Assembly: GCA_021794075.1 (NCBI GenBank)
Contig: JAJYRM010000013.1
Location: 1-56,352 of the forward strand
DNA from: Bacteroidota bacterium
GTDB taxonomy: Bacteria > Bacteroidota > Ignavibacteria > Kryptoniales > JAKASW01
DNA length: 56,352 nucleotides
Reading direction: 5' to 3'
Shown here: positions 8,522-16,797 of the stretch, in pieces
Layout: every line of letters begins with the position of its first letter
Position numbering within the stretch: the stretch's first letter is position 1
Program-made: the position numbers and the translations under genes
Notes under the pieces: model-generated
Database searches by the model: none
Told to the model about the DNA's origin: nothing
What the model saw: the letters and a program-made list of their open reading frames with translations, nothing else

Positions 8522-9946
8522 ATGGTGTTCAATTATAGCGACATGATTGCGGTTAGCCCGATACTTTTTTTAAGTGTGTTTTCACTTCTGTTGCTTGTAG
8601 TGGACGTTAGTGTAAAGAAGCCCGCCACTGTACTTTACTGGCTGACTCTTATAGGACTGGCGATCACGGGTTTCCTGACTGTCAATACTTACAACATCCC
8701 CGGTTCAGCTTTTAACGGGATGGTTTTCACCGGAAAATTTCCGGCATTTTTCGAGGTGGTATTTGTTCTTAGCGCCGCGCTGAGCGTTCTTCTTTCAAAA
8801 CCGTATCTCGAGAAGATCGAGGATCATTACGGCGAATATTACTCTCTCGTTAGTTTTGCGACCGTAGGCATGATGTTGATGGCGAGTTCCCGCGACCTGA
8901 TGGTACTTTTCCTCGGTCTGGAATTGATGTCGATAAGTCTCTATGTACTTGCCGGCTATGTGAAGAGGGACGCTAGATCAAATGAAGCATCTCTCAAGTA
9001 TTTTCTTCTTGGCGCTTTCGCGACAGGATTTTTCCTCTATGGTATCGCTCTAATCTACGGCGCGACGGGCACGACAAACTTGGCCGATATTCTCGGGAAA
9101 TGGATGTCGGTACAAAACGATCCACTCCTATGGATCGGAGCGGCGTTAATATTGGTCGGCCTGAGTTTCAAAATATCTGCCGTTCCGTTTCACATGTGGG
9201 TTCCGGATGTTTATGAAGGTGCACCGACGACGGTATCAGCGTTTATGTCGACGGGGAGCAAGGCGGCGGCGTTTGCGGCGCTTGTCCTCCTGTTCAGCTA
9301 TTCCGTGCATCCGTCGCCTCAGCTGCAGGTGGTCATCGCGTACCTTGCGGCTTTCACCATGGTGGTCGGGAACGTGATCGCTCTAGTCCAGACGAATATC
9401 AAAAGGATGCTTTCATATTCAAGCATCGCACATGCAGGCTATGCGTTGGTCGGAATCGCTGCCGCCAATTCTTTGGGCAGAACTGGCGTCATGTATTACA
9501 TGCTTGCGTACACATTCATGCAGATCGGCGCGTTCGGAGTTGTATCAGTCCTGGAGAGCAAAGAGGGTAAGTATCTGGAGGTCTCCGATTATCAGGGCCT
9601 TGCGTACAAGCACCCCGTGATCTCAGGCTTGATGGCGCTTTTCATGTTTTCGCTGGCAGGGCTTCCGCCTCTTGCTGGATTTTTCGGAAAGTATTATCTT
9701 TTCGCATCAGCCGTGTCTGCGAATATGACATGGCTCGCCATTGTCGGAGTGCTGGCAAGTGTCGTGTCCGTTTATTATTACTTGAGCGTCGTTGTGAATA
9801 TGTACTTCAAGGAGGTACCGGAAGGTACCACGTCAGTTGTGATATCGAAGCTGGGGGCCACGGCTTTGATTATTGCGGCGGCTGCGATAATCGAGCTTGG
9901 ACTGACACCGGGTTACATCGTATCGCTGACGGAGAAACTGTTCTAA
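8522..9946 (+). CDS. nuoN: NADH-quinone oxidoreductase subunit N
   Basis: 474-residue antiporter-like complex I subunit closest to the quinone module. It has LFLGLELMSISLYVLAGY (helix-5 glutamate) and FKISAVPFHMWVPDVYEGAP (proton-path lysine). GAGAGGA just before the ATG is a good ribosome-binding site. It is the last gene of the block; a strong intrinsic terminator follows 30 nt after the stop. Confidence 0.97.
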   Translation: MVFNYSDMIAVSPILFLSVFSLLLLVVDVSVKKPATVLYWLTLIGLAITGFLTVNTYNIPGSAFNGMVFTGKFPAFFEVVFVLSAALSVLLSKPYLEKIEDHYGEYYSLVSFATVGMMLMASSRDLMVLFLGLELMSISLYVLAGYVKRDARSNEASLKYFLLGAFATGFFLYGIALIYGATGTTNLADILGKWMSVQNDPLLWIGAALILVGLSFKISAVPFHMWVPDVYEGAPTTVSAFMSTGSKAAAFAALVLLFSYSVHPSPQLQVVIAYLAAFTMVVGNVIALVQTNIKRMLSYSSIAHAGYALVGIAAANSLGRTGVMYYMLAYTFMQIGAFGVVSVLESKEGKYLEVSDYQGLAYKHPVISGLMALFMFSLAGLPPLAGFFGKYYLFASAVSANMTWLAIVGVLASVVSVYYYLSVVVNMYFKEVPEGTTSVVISKLGATALIIAAAAIIELGLTPGYIVSLTEKLF

Positions 9947-9976
9947 CATTCGAACGTATACCTTGCGAATTTGATC

Positions 9977-10008
9977 AGCCGCTTCTAATTTGAGGCGGCT
10001 TTTTTTTT
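9977..10008 (+). terminator. Rho-independent terminator after nuoN
   Basis: AGCCGCTTC (9977-9985) pairs with GAGGCGGCT (9992-10000) as a nine-pair stem with one G-T pair and a six-base loop. It is followed directly by an uninterrupted T run to 10008. This is the clearest intrinsic terminator in the window and separates the complex I block from the next genes. Confidence 0.9.
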
Positions 10009-10027
10009 ATTTTGAATCGGAGTAGAC

Positions 10028-11614
10028 ATGGAATATTTGCTCACTGCAGAAGAGATGAGGGCGTGCGACCGGGAGGCTGTTGAAAGTGGAAGGATCACTG
10101 GTCAGGCGCTCATGGACAAAGCGAGCCTTGGTGTCGCCAAGGTGGCTGCGAAGGTTCTGGGCGACGTGCGCGGTAAGCGAATCGTCGTAATTTGCGGGAG
10201 AGGGAACAACGGGGGAGATGGATTTGGCGCGGCCGTTTATCTCGGCCAGATGGGCGCGTATGTAAAAGTCATATTGACAGGGACGTCGGTGGAAGTGTCC
10301 GGCGACGCGAAGGTTTTCTACGAAAAAGCCAAGAGCATGTCGTCCGGACAGCTGAAGATAGAGGTCGAAGAATTCGAGAAGGCTTCGTCTTCTCTCAATC
10401 TCAACGACTATGACCTGATTGTGGACGCGGTCCTCGGTACAGGCTTGAAAGATGAACCCAGAGATAACGCGAAGACGGCCATAGATTTGATGTCTAAGGC
10501 TGTGCCGCCTGTTCTTGCCGTGGATGTTCCAAGCGGTCTCGATTCCGATTCGGGAAATGTTTTTGAATCCGCGACGGCGTCAGTCGCGACAGCTACGATG
10601 GGATTCCCCAAGCGAGGACTCTTACTGAACCAGGGAAAACAGAACTCGGGTACCGTATATGTGGTGGACATCGGGATGCCTCCAAATCTCAACGCGCTCG
10701 CGACTGTCGAGACAACCGTCATAACAGGACCAGAAGTTCGCGAGTTGCTTCCTCGCCGAAACATCGAGACTCACAAACATGCGGTCGGAAAAGTCTTTGC
10801 TCTGGTTGGCTCTGTAGGGATGACAGGAGCGGGCATCATGGTTGGCAAAGCGGCGATGAGAGCCGGTGCCGGTGCGGTCATTCTCGGCGTTCCATCCGAA
10901 CTTAACCCGATATTTGAATCTCAATTAACAGAAGTGATGACCGTACCTCTCCCGCAAACTGGAGACGGTTCGCTTTCGCTGGCGGTGCTCCTGCAGATAC
11001 AGAAGAACCTCGAATGGGCAGATGTCCTTGTCATAGGGCCTGGCCTTTCCAGGAACCAGGAGACTTCCCAGATGGTCGCCAAGGTGCTCAGAAGCCAGGA
11101 GCGCACCATCATAGTGGATGCCGACGGCCTGAACGCCATCGCTGACCAGCCTAGCATTTTGGGCGATTCGAAAGCCGACATCATACTCACACCCCATCAC
11201 GGTGAATTCAGCAGGCTGACCGGATTTTCAGCCGAAGAAATTGCCAGGGACAGGATTGAGATGGCACGCAGTTACGCGACAGAGAAGAAGGTGACATTGG
11301 TCTTGAAGGGATCGCCTACCGTAATTGCCACGAAAGAAGGAAAGGTGCACGTCAACGTCCACGGAAATCCCGGCATGGCGACGGCTGGAATGGGAGACGT
11401 TCTGACTGGAATAATCGCCGCGATGGTAAGTCAGAAGCTCAGTCCTTCGGACGCGGCCATTGTCGGGACTTATATCCATAGCGTGGCAGGTGATGTGGCG
11501 TTCCAGTCCAAAGGGATGTATTCGCTAATTTCTACCGATGTTATTGAATCGCTTTCCCAGGCTTTCAAGAAAATAGAAAATGGAGAGGTAGTTGAATTTC
11601 AAAGAATCTCCTGA
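10028..11614 (+). CDS. nnr: Bifunctional NAD(P)H-hydrate epimerase / ADP-dependent dehydratase
   Basis: 528-residue fusion that repairs hydrated NADH and NADPH. The N-terminal YjeF-type epimerase domain shows CGRGNNGGDGFGAA, DAVLGTG and DVPSGLDSDSG. The C-terminal ribokinase-like dehydratase domain shows GPGLSR, VDADGLNAIA, LTPHHGEFSRL and the catalytic GNPGMATAGMGDVLTG. Both halves look intact. GGAG precedes the ATG. Placement directly behind nuoN is functionally suggestive, since complex I consumes NADH, but the terminator argues for separate transcription. The 3' end overlaps the VanZ-like gene by 23 nt. Confidence 0.95.
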   Translation: MEYLLTAEEMRACDREAVESGRITGQALMDKASLGVAKVAAKVLGDVRGKRIVVICGRGNNGGDGFGAAVYLGQMGAYVKVILTGTSVEVSGDAKVFYEKAKSMSSGQLKIEVEEFEKASSSLNLNDYDLIVDAVLGTGLKDEPRDNAKTAIDLMSKAVPPVLAVDVPSGLDSDSGNVFESATASVATATMGFPKRGLLLNQGKQNSGTVYVVDIGMPPNLNALATVETTVITGPEVRELLPRRNIETHKHAVGKVFALVGSVGMTGAGIMVGKAAMRAGAGAVILGVPSELNPIFESQLTEVMTVPLPQTGDGSLSLAVLLQIQKNLEWADVLVIGPGLSRNQETSQMVAKVLRSQERTIIVDADGLNAIADQPSILGDSKADIILTPHHGEFSRLTGFSAEEIARDRIEMARSYATEKKVTLVLKGSPTVIATKEGKVHVNVHGNPGMATAGMGDVLTGIIAAMVSQKLSPSDAAIVGTYIHSVAGDVAFQSKGMYSLISTDVIESLSQAFKKIENGEVVEFQRIS

Positions 11615-12005
11615 CTTCGTAAAGTATCAACTCCCAGTCCTACTTTGGATGGGATTGATATTCGCATTGTCATGCGTGCCGGGCTCAACGCTGGCGCCGA
11701 TTGAATTTATAGACGCTCATCTGATTGCCCACTCGCTTCTTTTCGGAATGCTTTACATTCTTGGGTACAGGGCCTTGAAGTACCAGAACTATAGCAGATT
11801 TCTTCGCGAGTTCAGTCTCCTAGCGTCTCTCGCACTTGTCGCTTTGTACGGAGCTAGCGATGAGTTTCATCAGTCGTTCACTCCCGGACGGACGGAAGAG
11901 TTCAAAGACTTGATGATCGATGTGACGGCTGGACTCGTCGCACTCTTTATCGTGATGGCGTACGAGCGTTTCCGAAATACCACCAGGAAGCTAGAGGGGA
12001 ATTGA
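11592..12005 (+). CDS. VanZ-like integral membrane protein
   Basis: 137 residues with about four hydrophobic segments and the VanZ-family signature: an early LPVLLWMGLIFALSCVPG, the HLIAHSLLFGMLYILGYRAL helix, and the ASDEFHQSFTPGRTEEFKDL loop near the C-terminus. VanZ relatives are small inner-membrane proteins; the role outside glycopeptide resistance is generally unknown. The TTG start has GGAGAGGT immediately upstream inside the nnr gene, giving a coupled 23-nt overlap. Confidence 0.85.
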   Translation: MNFKESPDFVKYQLPVLLWMGLIFALSCVPGSTLAPIEFIDAHLIAHSLLFGMLYILGYRALKYQNYSRFLREFSLLASLALVALYGASDEFHQSFTPGRTEEFKDLMIDVTAGLVALFIVMAYERFRNTTRKLEGN

Positions 12006-12053
12006 CGACCTGAGTGGCGATGGAGGCTGATTTAACCCAAACCGGGGGAGCAA

Positions 12054-12143
12054 ATGAATTTATTCCCGGAGTTTGCCTGCGATGAGCGAAACGATCATAC
12101 TGGTCCTTTCGCTTCTCCTAATGGCGCTTTTTGCCGCCGCTGA
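12054..12143 (+). CDS. Possible upstream small ORF overlapping the CNNM-family gene
   Basis: An ATG with a near-perfect Shine-Dalgarno (GGGGGAG, four bases away) opens a 29-codon frame beginning MNLFPEFACDERNDHTG. It overlaps the following gene out of frame and ends with TGA at 12141-12143. It may be a leader peptide whose translation affects the downstream start. Alternatively it is the true N-terminus of the CNNM protein separated by a frameshift, because MNLFPEF would suit such a protein. No homology is claimed. Confidence 0.3.
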   Translation: MNLFPEFACDERNDHTGPFASPNGAFCRR

Positions 12144-13287
12144 AACTGCTTTCGTTTCTGCCGACAAAGTGGGACTGGTAATTGATCTTCCCGGCGGACC
12201 GGTATCCCGCTCAGTTTTTTACTTCCTGCGCAACAACGACGTGTTCTTCGCGACGGTAGTCGTTGCGAGCAACCTCTTTGTGACGGTATTCTCATCGGTG
12301 GCCGAAGTGTTCTTTCACGCGAGCCTGAAGATACAACTTCCCATTGTAATTGGAGCGACCACAGTCGTGGGCTTCCTGCTGGGGGAATTGGTCCCTAAGA
12401 GTGTCGCCATTGAAAACCCCGAACAGGCGGCTAAGCTCCTTCTCCCGCTTGTTAGAGGTTTTGCATTTCTGACGAAACCGATTGTGGCCTTTACGGCGGC
12501 GGGATCAAATTTCCTCGCGCGTGTGGTTTTCAATTCTCCCTCTTCGAACTCTCTCATGTTTCAACGCCGCGACGTGTACAGGTTTCTCGGTAGTACGGTT
12601 ACCGGCGGATACCTCGATAAAATTGAATCCGACCTGATCCGCAGGCTTCTTGAGAACGCGAGTGTTCCGGTCAAGAACATAGCGATACCGAGGACTGAAA
12701 TAATCGCGGTGGAGGCGGGTACTCGTATCGAAAAGCTTCGTGAGACGTTTGAAAAAACAGGGAAGAGTAAAGTAATCGTTTTCGATTCCAATATTGACAA
12801 CGTTGTTGGGGTCGTCTACGCGAAAGACATTTTCAAGGACGTGAAGCTGACAGACGAGGTGGTCAACGACGTCCTTTTTGTTCCTGAGCAGATATCTGTT
12901 GTCGACTTGCTCGACGAATTCAGAACGGAAAGTGTTTATGTAGCTATTCTGATTGACGAGTTTGGCGGTACTTCAGGGCTCGTTACGTCATCGGACGTGA
13001 TGGAACTATTTCTCGGTGAGGTGGCGCTGTGGGACAATGAAGCGCGAGTGAAGGCGATCGGGCCGAACCAGTTCGTCATCCAGGGCAACGCGGAGATTCA
13101 TGAAGTTGAGGAGGCAGCTGGGGTCACTTTTCCTGTGGGAGAGTATTCTACCGTTGCCGGTCTAATCATTTCGCAAGTTGGCAGGATCCCTTCAAGGGGT
13201 GAAGTCTTCAGGATCGGGAACCTTGAATTTCAAATCGTCGGAGCTGACGGGCGAAAAATCAATACATTGAAGTTGATTCTGAAATAG
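12082..13287 (+). CDS. CNNM/CorC-type (DUF21 + CBS pair) membrane protein
   Basis: 401-residue protein with the three-part layout of the CNNM/HlyC-CorC family: an N-terminal DUF21 membrane region with the AAAETAFVSAD pattern, a paired CBS module around residues 190-310 (IPRTEIIAVEAGT, VYAKDIF, DEFGGTSGLVTSSDVMELFLGE), and a C-terminal CorC_HlyC domain ending near residue 400. Members are linked to Mg2+ or divalent-cation transport. I prefer ATG 12082, with GGAG ten bases upstream, over an in-frame TTG at 12073. A well-placed out-of-frame ATG at 12054 is listed separately. Confidence 0.85.
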   Translation: MSETIILVLSLLLMALFAAAETAFVSADKVGLVIDLPGGPVSRSVFYFLRNNDVFFATVVVASNLFVTVFSSVAEVFFHASLKIQLPIVIGATTVVGFLLGELVPKSVAIENPEQAAKLLLPLVRGFAFLTKPIVAFTAAGSNFLARVVFNSPSSNSLMFQRRDVYRFLGSTVTGGYLDKIESDLIRRLLENASVPVKNIAIPRTEIIAVEAGTRIEKLRETFEKTGKSKVIVFDSNIDNVVGVVYAKDIFKDVKLTDEVVNDVLFVPEQISVVDLLDEFRTESVYVAILIDEFGGTSGLVTSSDVMELFLGEVALWDNEARVKAIGPNQFVIQGNAEIHEVEEAAGVTFPVGEYSTVAGLIISQVGRIPSRGEVFRIGNLEFQIVGADGRKINTLKLILK

Positions 13288-13671
13288 ACGAAAATGGTCG
13301 TGATGCCGAGTACGATTTGACGTTTTTGCAGTTGATGCGTCAAATCATGAGTATTTGCTGAAACTGTTTTGAGAGCTCGTCTGTTATTTTAGTTGATGCA
13401 TTTTGCCCCTTATCTGGATTCTGCGGGGAGTCGAGTTTGAGGAAAGGAAGAAGTACCGTTTCACGAATGCTAAAAGTTGTCGATTTTTCGCCGATGCCCC
13501 GTTTCAGACTCAAGCCGTCATGCGTTTTCAGTGCTCCCTCCAAAAGTGTGGGAGTTCATGCTCATTTTCCTGAAACCGAGATCGAAAGGGTTGCTGCTCC
13601 CGCACATTCGCCTGTGGGTCTTCTAACACCAGAGTTTCAATAGGATTACCTATCTAATTATAAGGATTACA
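13288..13671. other. Intergenic region with a long inverted repeat
   Basis: 384 nt between the CNNM-family gene and the large surface protein gene. It holds the 9-bp inverted repeat at 13314-13346 and the AAGGA ribosome-binding site of the next gene. A 68-codon plus-strand frame (13437-13643, TTG start) has no recognisable domain or ribosome-binding site and is not called. I found no promoter matching the pattern used elsewhere. Confidence 0.5.
13314..13346. repeat. Perfect 9-bp inverted repeat, 15-nt spacer
   Basis: GATTTGACG (13314-13322) and CGTCAAATC (13338-13346) are exact reverse complements separated by 15 nt, starting 26 nt after the CNNM-family stop. No T run follows on the plus strand, so it is not a standard intrinsic terminator. 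It could be an RNA stem-loop or a two-half-site operator. Confidence 0.6.
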
Positions 13672-16600
13672 ATGAGAAAGGTTGTGCTCGCCGTCTTAAT
13701 TCTTGCGTCGGCATTCCCGCTTGCTGCCCAGGAATTTGGCAAGAACAAAGTTCACTACGTTACCTTTAAGTGGAGCTATATCAAATCTCCTCACTTCAAT
13801 GTTTACTTCACGAAGGGTGGATACCTGCTCGCCGAGTTTGTTGCGGTCGAGGCAGAGAGTTCGCTCGCGTCGATTGAAGAGAGTTTTCACTATCAGATTA
13901 ATAAACGTATCGACCTAACGGTGTTCAATTCGCACAACGATTTCCAACAGAACAATATTATCTCTGAGTACTTGGGCCAAAGCACCGGCGGTGTCACAAC
14001 TTTATATAAGAACAGGGTGGTCTATCCATGGGACGGAGACCTTAGCCTTATGCGTCACGTGATCCACCACGAGCTGGTGCATGCCACGTTTAACGAAATG
14101 TTTTACGGCGGTTCTGTCCAGGCGATGATAGAACATGACATCACGTTCCAGCTCCCGACGTGGTTCAATGAGGGGATGGCGGAGTATCAATCTCTCAACC
14201 ACTGGGAGGTGAACTCCGACCAGTTTCTGATGGATGCGACGATCAATCACTACATGCCGCCGATTGATTACCTGCAGGGATTCTTATGGTACAGAGGGGG
14301 AGAATCCGTCTGGCACTATATCGATGTCACTTACGGCCATCAGAAAGTGGGAGAGATTGTAAACGCGGTCCTCGCGACACACAGTGTGAACAAAGGTCTC
14401 GAGAGGGCTATCGGGCTCAACCTGGACCAACTGTCCGATGCGTGGCACGAATACAACCGAAAGCAGTATTATCCTGAGGTGGCAGAGAGACAGGCTCTCT
14501 CAACCTTCGCCAAACATGTGACGAACCATTTGGAAGACGGGAGCTCTTACAATACTTCGCCCGTCATTTCCCCGGATGGGAATTTGGTGGCCTATATTAC
14601 CGACCGCACAGGATTCTTTGACGTAGTTCTCGCTTCCACGGTAACCGGCAAGGTAATACGAACTTTAGTGAAGGGAAGCCGCACGGCGAATTTCGAAGAG
14701 CTCCACCTTCTTAATCCCGGCATCGCATGGACGCCGGACGGGAAGTACATCGCCGTGGTGTCCAAGACGGGAGAGTACGATGACGTCTTCATGATTAACG
14801 TCAGGACGGGGGCGACCAAGGAGCTTCCCGGACTGAGTCTCGACGGGATAAAGGGCATTAATTTCTCTCCGAACGGGGAAGAACTGGCGTTGTCGGCCTA
14901 CGAACCGCTCCAGTCGGATATATACTTGTACAACATGAAGACACACAAGCTGCGGAACCTTACCGACGATATCTTCAGCGACGAGCAGCCGCACTGGTCT
15001 CCTGACGGTAAGGTAATCTATTTCACGTCCGACAGGGGGGACAGTCTTAACCAGGACGGAAGAAATCCGCTCCCTCTTGCTCACTGGGCGGCGGGAAATC
15101 CTTGGGACATATTTTCGATAAACGTGGCGACGGGTAAGATAGAAAGACTAACTTATACTAATTTCCCGAACACGCCTTGGGTCGTACCCCACGGAGGGGG
15201 CGATCAGTATCCGCTCCCGACAGTTAATGGAAAGGGATTGATTTTCGAATCCAGCCGGAACGGCATCGATAATTTGTACTATTTGGATTTCGCCACCAAG
15301 AAAATTGTCCCGCTGACCAATTCGCTCGACGGGATCAACCAGCCGTCGATGTCCAAGAATGGAGAGAAGATTGCGTTCACGTCGCTCAATGACGGCGGCT
15401 ACGATATTTTTACGATGGACCTTCCGCTGAAGCATAAATTCAGCGGCCCGCTGAAGCCGACGAAGTATGTAAAATCTTTCTTTGCGAAACTTGAACTGGC
15501 GCAGCACAAGGACACGACATCAACGAAATCGACGAGCCTTGCCTCCTTGTACGGCATGTCGGTGACGTCGGATTTCAACCACTACGTCTTTTCACCTTAT
15601 TACAACCAGACCACCCACAAGAAGCCAAAAGTTTCCCCCTTCCTTCTCAAAGGCAACGTCGACTCATTGGGGGAATATTATGTCTATCCCTATAAGGTGG
15701 ATTTTTCGCCTGATATCATTACAGGAGGAGCCGGCTTCAACACGTTCTACGGCTTCCAGGGGGCAACAGAACTTGCCTTCAGCGATATGCTCGGTAACAA
15801 CGAGGTTGATCTGTACACGGATTTTCAGATTGATTTGCAGAACAGCGACTACGCAATTTCATACGCCAACATGGCATCCAGGATAAACTACGGTGTCGAT
15901 CTTCTTCACACTGCGAACTTCCTGTATCTATATGACAACACAACCGGTTACTACGAACTCAACCGTTTTCAATCGCTAATAGGTCAGCTGAGCTTCTCAC
16001 GTCCATTCGATAGGTTCAGGCGGCTTGATCTCAATGTGGCCTACGTCGGAATAAACGAGCAGAACATAGACAACCCAGCCATACCAAGCGCTTCCGCAAA
16101 CGCGGCACTGATCTCACTTGACTACGTCAAAGACAATACGTTGGCAGGATATTTCGCTCCGGTTGCCGGGACTAGATACGAAGTAACGCTTTCACTCGTA
16201 CCGAAGATCGCACCTAGCTTTCTCGGATTTGAGACGCTTGGATTTGACTGGAGGAAGTATCTTCCGTTCTGGAATGAGAACGTCTTTGCTGTGAGGTTCT
16301 CCGGAGCAGCGAGCACCGGGCCGAATCCGCAGAAGTTCTTCATGGGCGGCGTGAGTAACTGGATCAACAGAAGTTACGCGACACAGCTGATTCCGATCAG
16401 CAGCGTCGCAGACTACGCTTTCCTAACACCTGTATTCCCGATGAGAGGATACAGTTACGACGCTCAGCTCGGAACAAACTACTTCCTAGCTAATATAGAA
16501 ATCAGATTCCCTCTCGTGCAGTACTTTGTACCTGGTTTGATCCCAATACTACTTTCCAACATAGAGGGAGTGATTTTCACAGACGCGGGAAGCGCGTTCG

Positions 16601-16797
16601 ATTCCTTCTCAAGCTATAAACCGTTTATGAAGAGCCCCTCGGGCGCTCTCGTGACGCAGGATCTCCTGATAGGATCTGGTTTTGGAGCAAGAGTCCCTTT
16701 TTTGTATTTTGTCCTGAGGTTTGACGAAGCTTGGCAGTATGACATCCAGGGATTCCATAATCCGACGTTCTATTTCTCGCTTGGAGGCGACTTCTAA
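13672..16797 (+). CDS. Zn-peptidase / PD40 propeller / outer-membrane barrel fusion protein
   Basis: 1041 residues with a signal peptide (about 1-20, ending PLAAQ). Residues about 25-280 resemble a gluzincin-type peptidase domain: HELVH at 133-137 and WFNEGMAEY with Glu167 as the likely third zinc ligand. Then come about six TolB/PD40-type repeats with SPDG-like turns (roughly 290-590). The last 390 or so residues are amphipathic, aromatic-rich strands ending in the LRFDEAW...FSLGGDF style of BamA-like (surface antigen) barrels. It is probably anchored in the outer membrane with the peptidase and propeller domains exposed. AAGGA precedes the ATG. It overlaps the next, PorV-like gene. Substrate and activity are unknown. 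Confidence 0.8.
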   Translation: MRKVVLAVLILASAFPLAAQEFGKNKVHYVTFKWSYIKSPHFNVYFTKGGYLLAEFVAVEAESSLASIEESFHYQINKRIDLTVFNSHNDFQQNNIISEYLGQSTGGVTTLYKNRVVYPWDGDLSLMRHVIHHELVHATFNEMFYGGSVQAMIEHDITFQLPTWFNEGMAEYQSLNHWEVNSDQFLMDATINHYMPPIDYLQGFLWYRGGESVWHYIDVTYGHQKVGEIVNAVLATHSVNKGLERAIGLNLDQLSDAWHEYNRKQYYPEVAERQALSTFAKHVTNHLEDGSSYNTSPVISPDGNLVAYITDRTGFFDVVLASTVTGKVIRTLVKGSRTANFEELHLLNPGIAWTPDGKYIAVVSKTGEYDDVFMINVRTGATKELPGLSLDGIKGINFSPNGEELALSAYEPLQSDIYLYNMKTHKLRNLTDDIFSDEQPHWSPDGKVIYFTSDRGDSLNQDGRNPLPLAHWAAGNPWDIFSINVATGKIERLTYTNFPNTPWVVPHGGGDQYPLPTVNGKGLIFESSRNGIDNLYYLDFATKKIVPLTNSLDGINQPSMSKNGEKIAFTSLNDGGYDIFTMDLPLKHKFSGPLKPTKYVKSFFAKLELAQHKDTTSTKSTSLASLYGMSVTSDFNHYVFSPYYNQTTHKKPKVSPFLLKGNVDSLGEYYVYPYKVDFSPDIITGGAGFNTFYGFQGATELAFSDMLGNNEVDLYTDFQIDLQNSDYAISYANMASRINYGVDLLHTANFLYLYDNTTGYYELNRFQSLIGQLSFSRPFDRFRRLDLNVAYVGINEQNIDNPAIPSASANAALISLDYVKDNTLAGYFAPVAGTRYEVTLSLVPKIAPSFLGFETLGFDWRKYLPFWNENVFAVRFSGAASTGPNPQKFFMGGVSNWINRSYATQLIPISSVADYAFLTPVFPMRGYSYDAQLGTNYFLANIEIRFPLVQYFVPGLIPILLSNIEGVIFTDAGSAFDSFSSYKPFMKSPSGALVTQDLLIGSGFGARVPFLYFVLRFDEAWQYDIQGFHNPTFYFSLGGDF

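Noticed and set aside
13437-13643. 68-codon plus-strand frame between the CNNM-family gene and the surface-protein gene
   Set aside because: TTG start without ribosome-binding site, no recognisable domain, composition like intergenic DNA.
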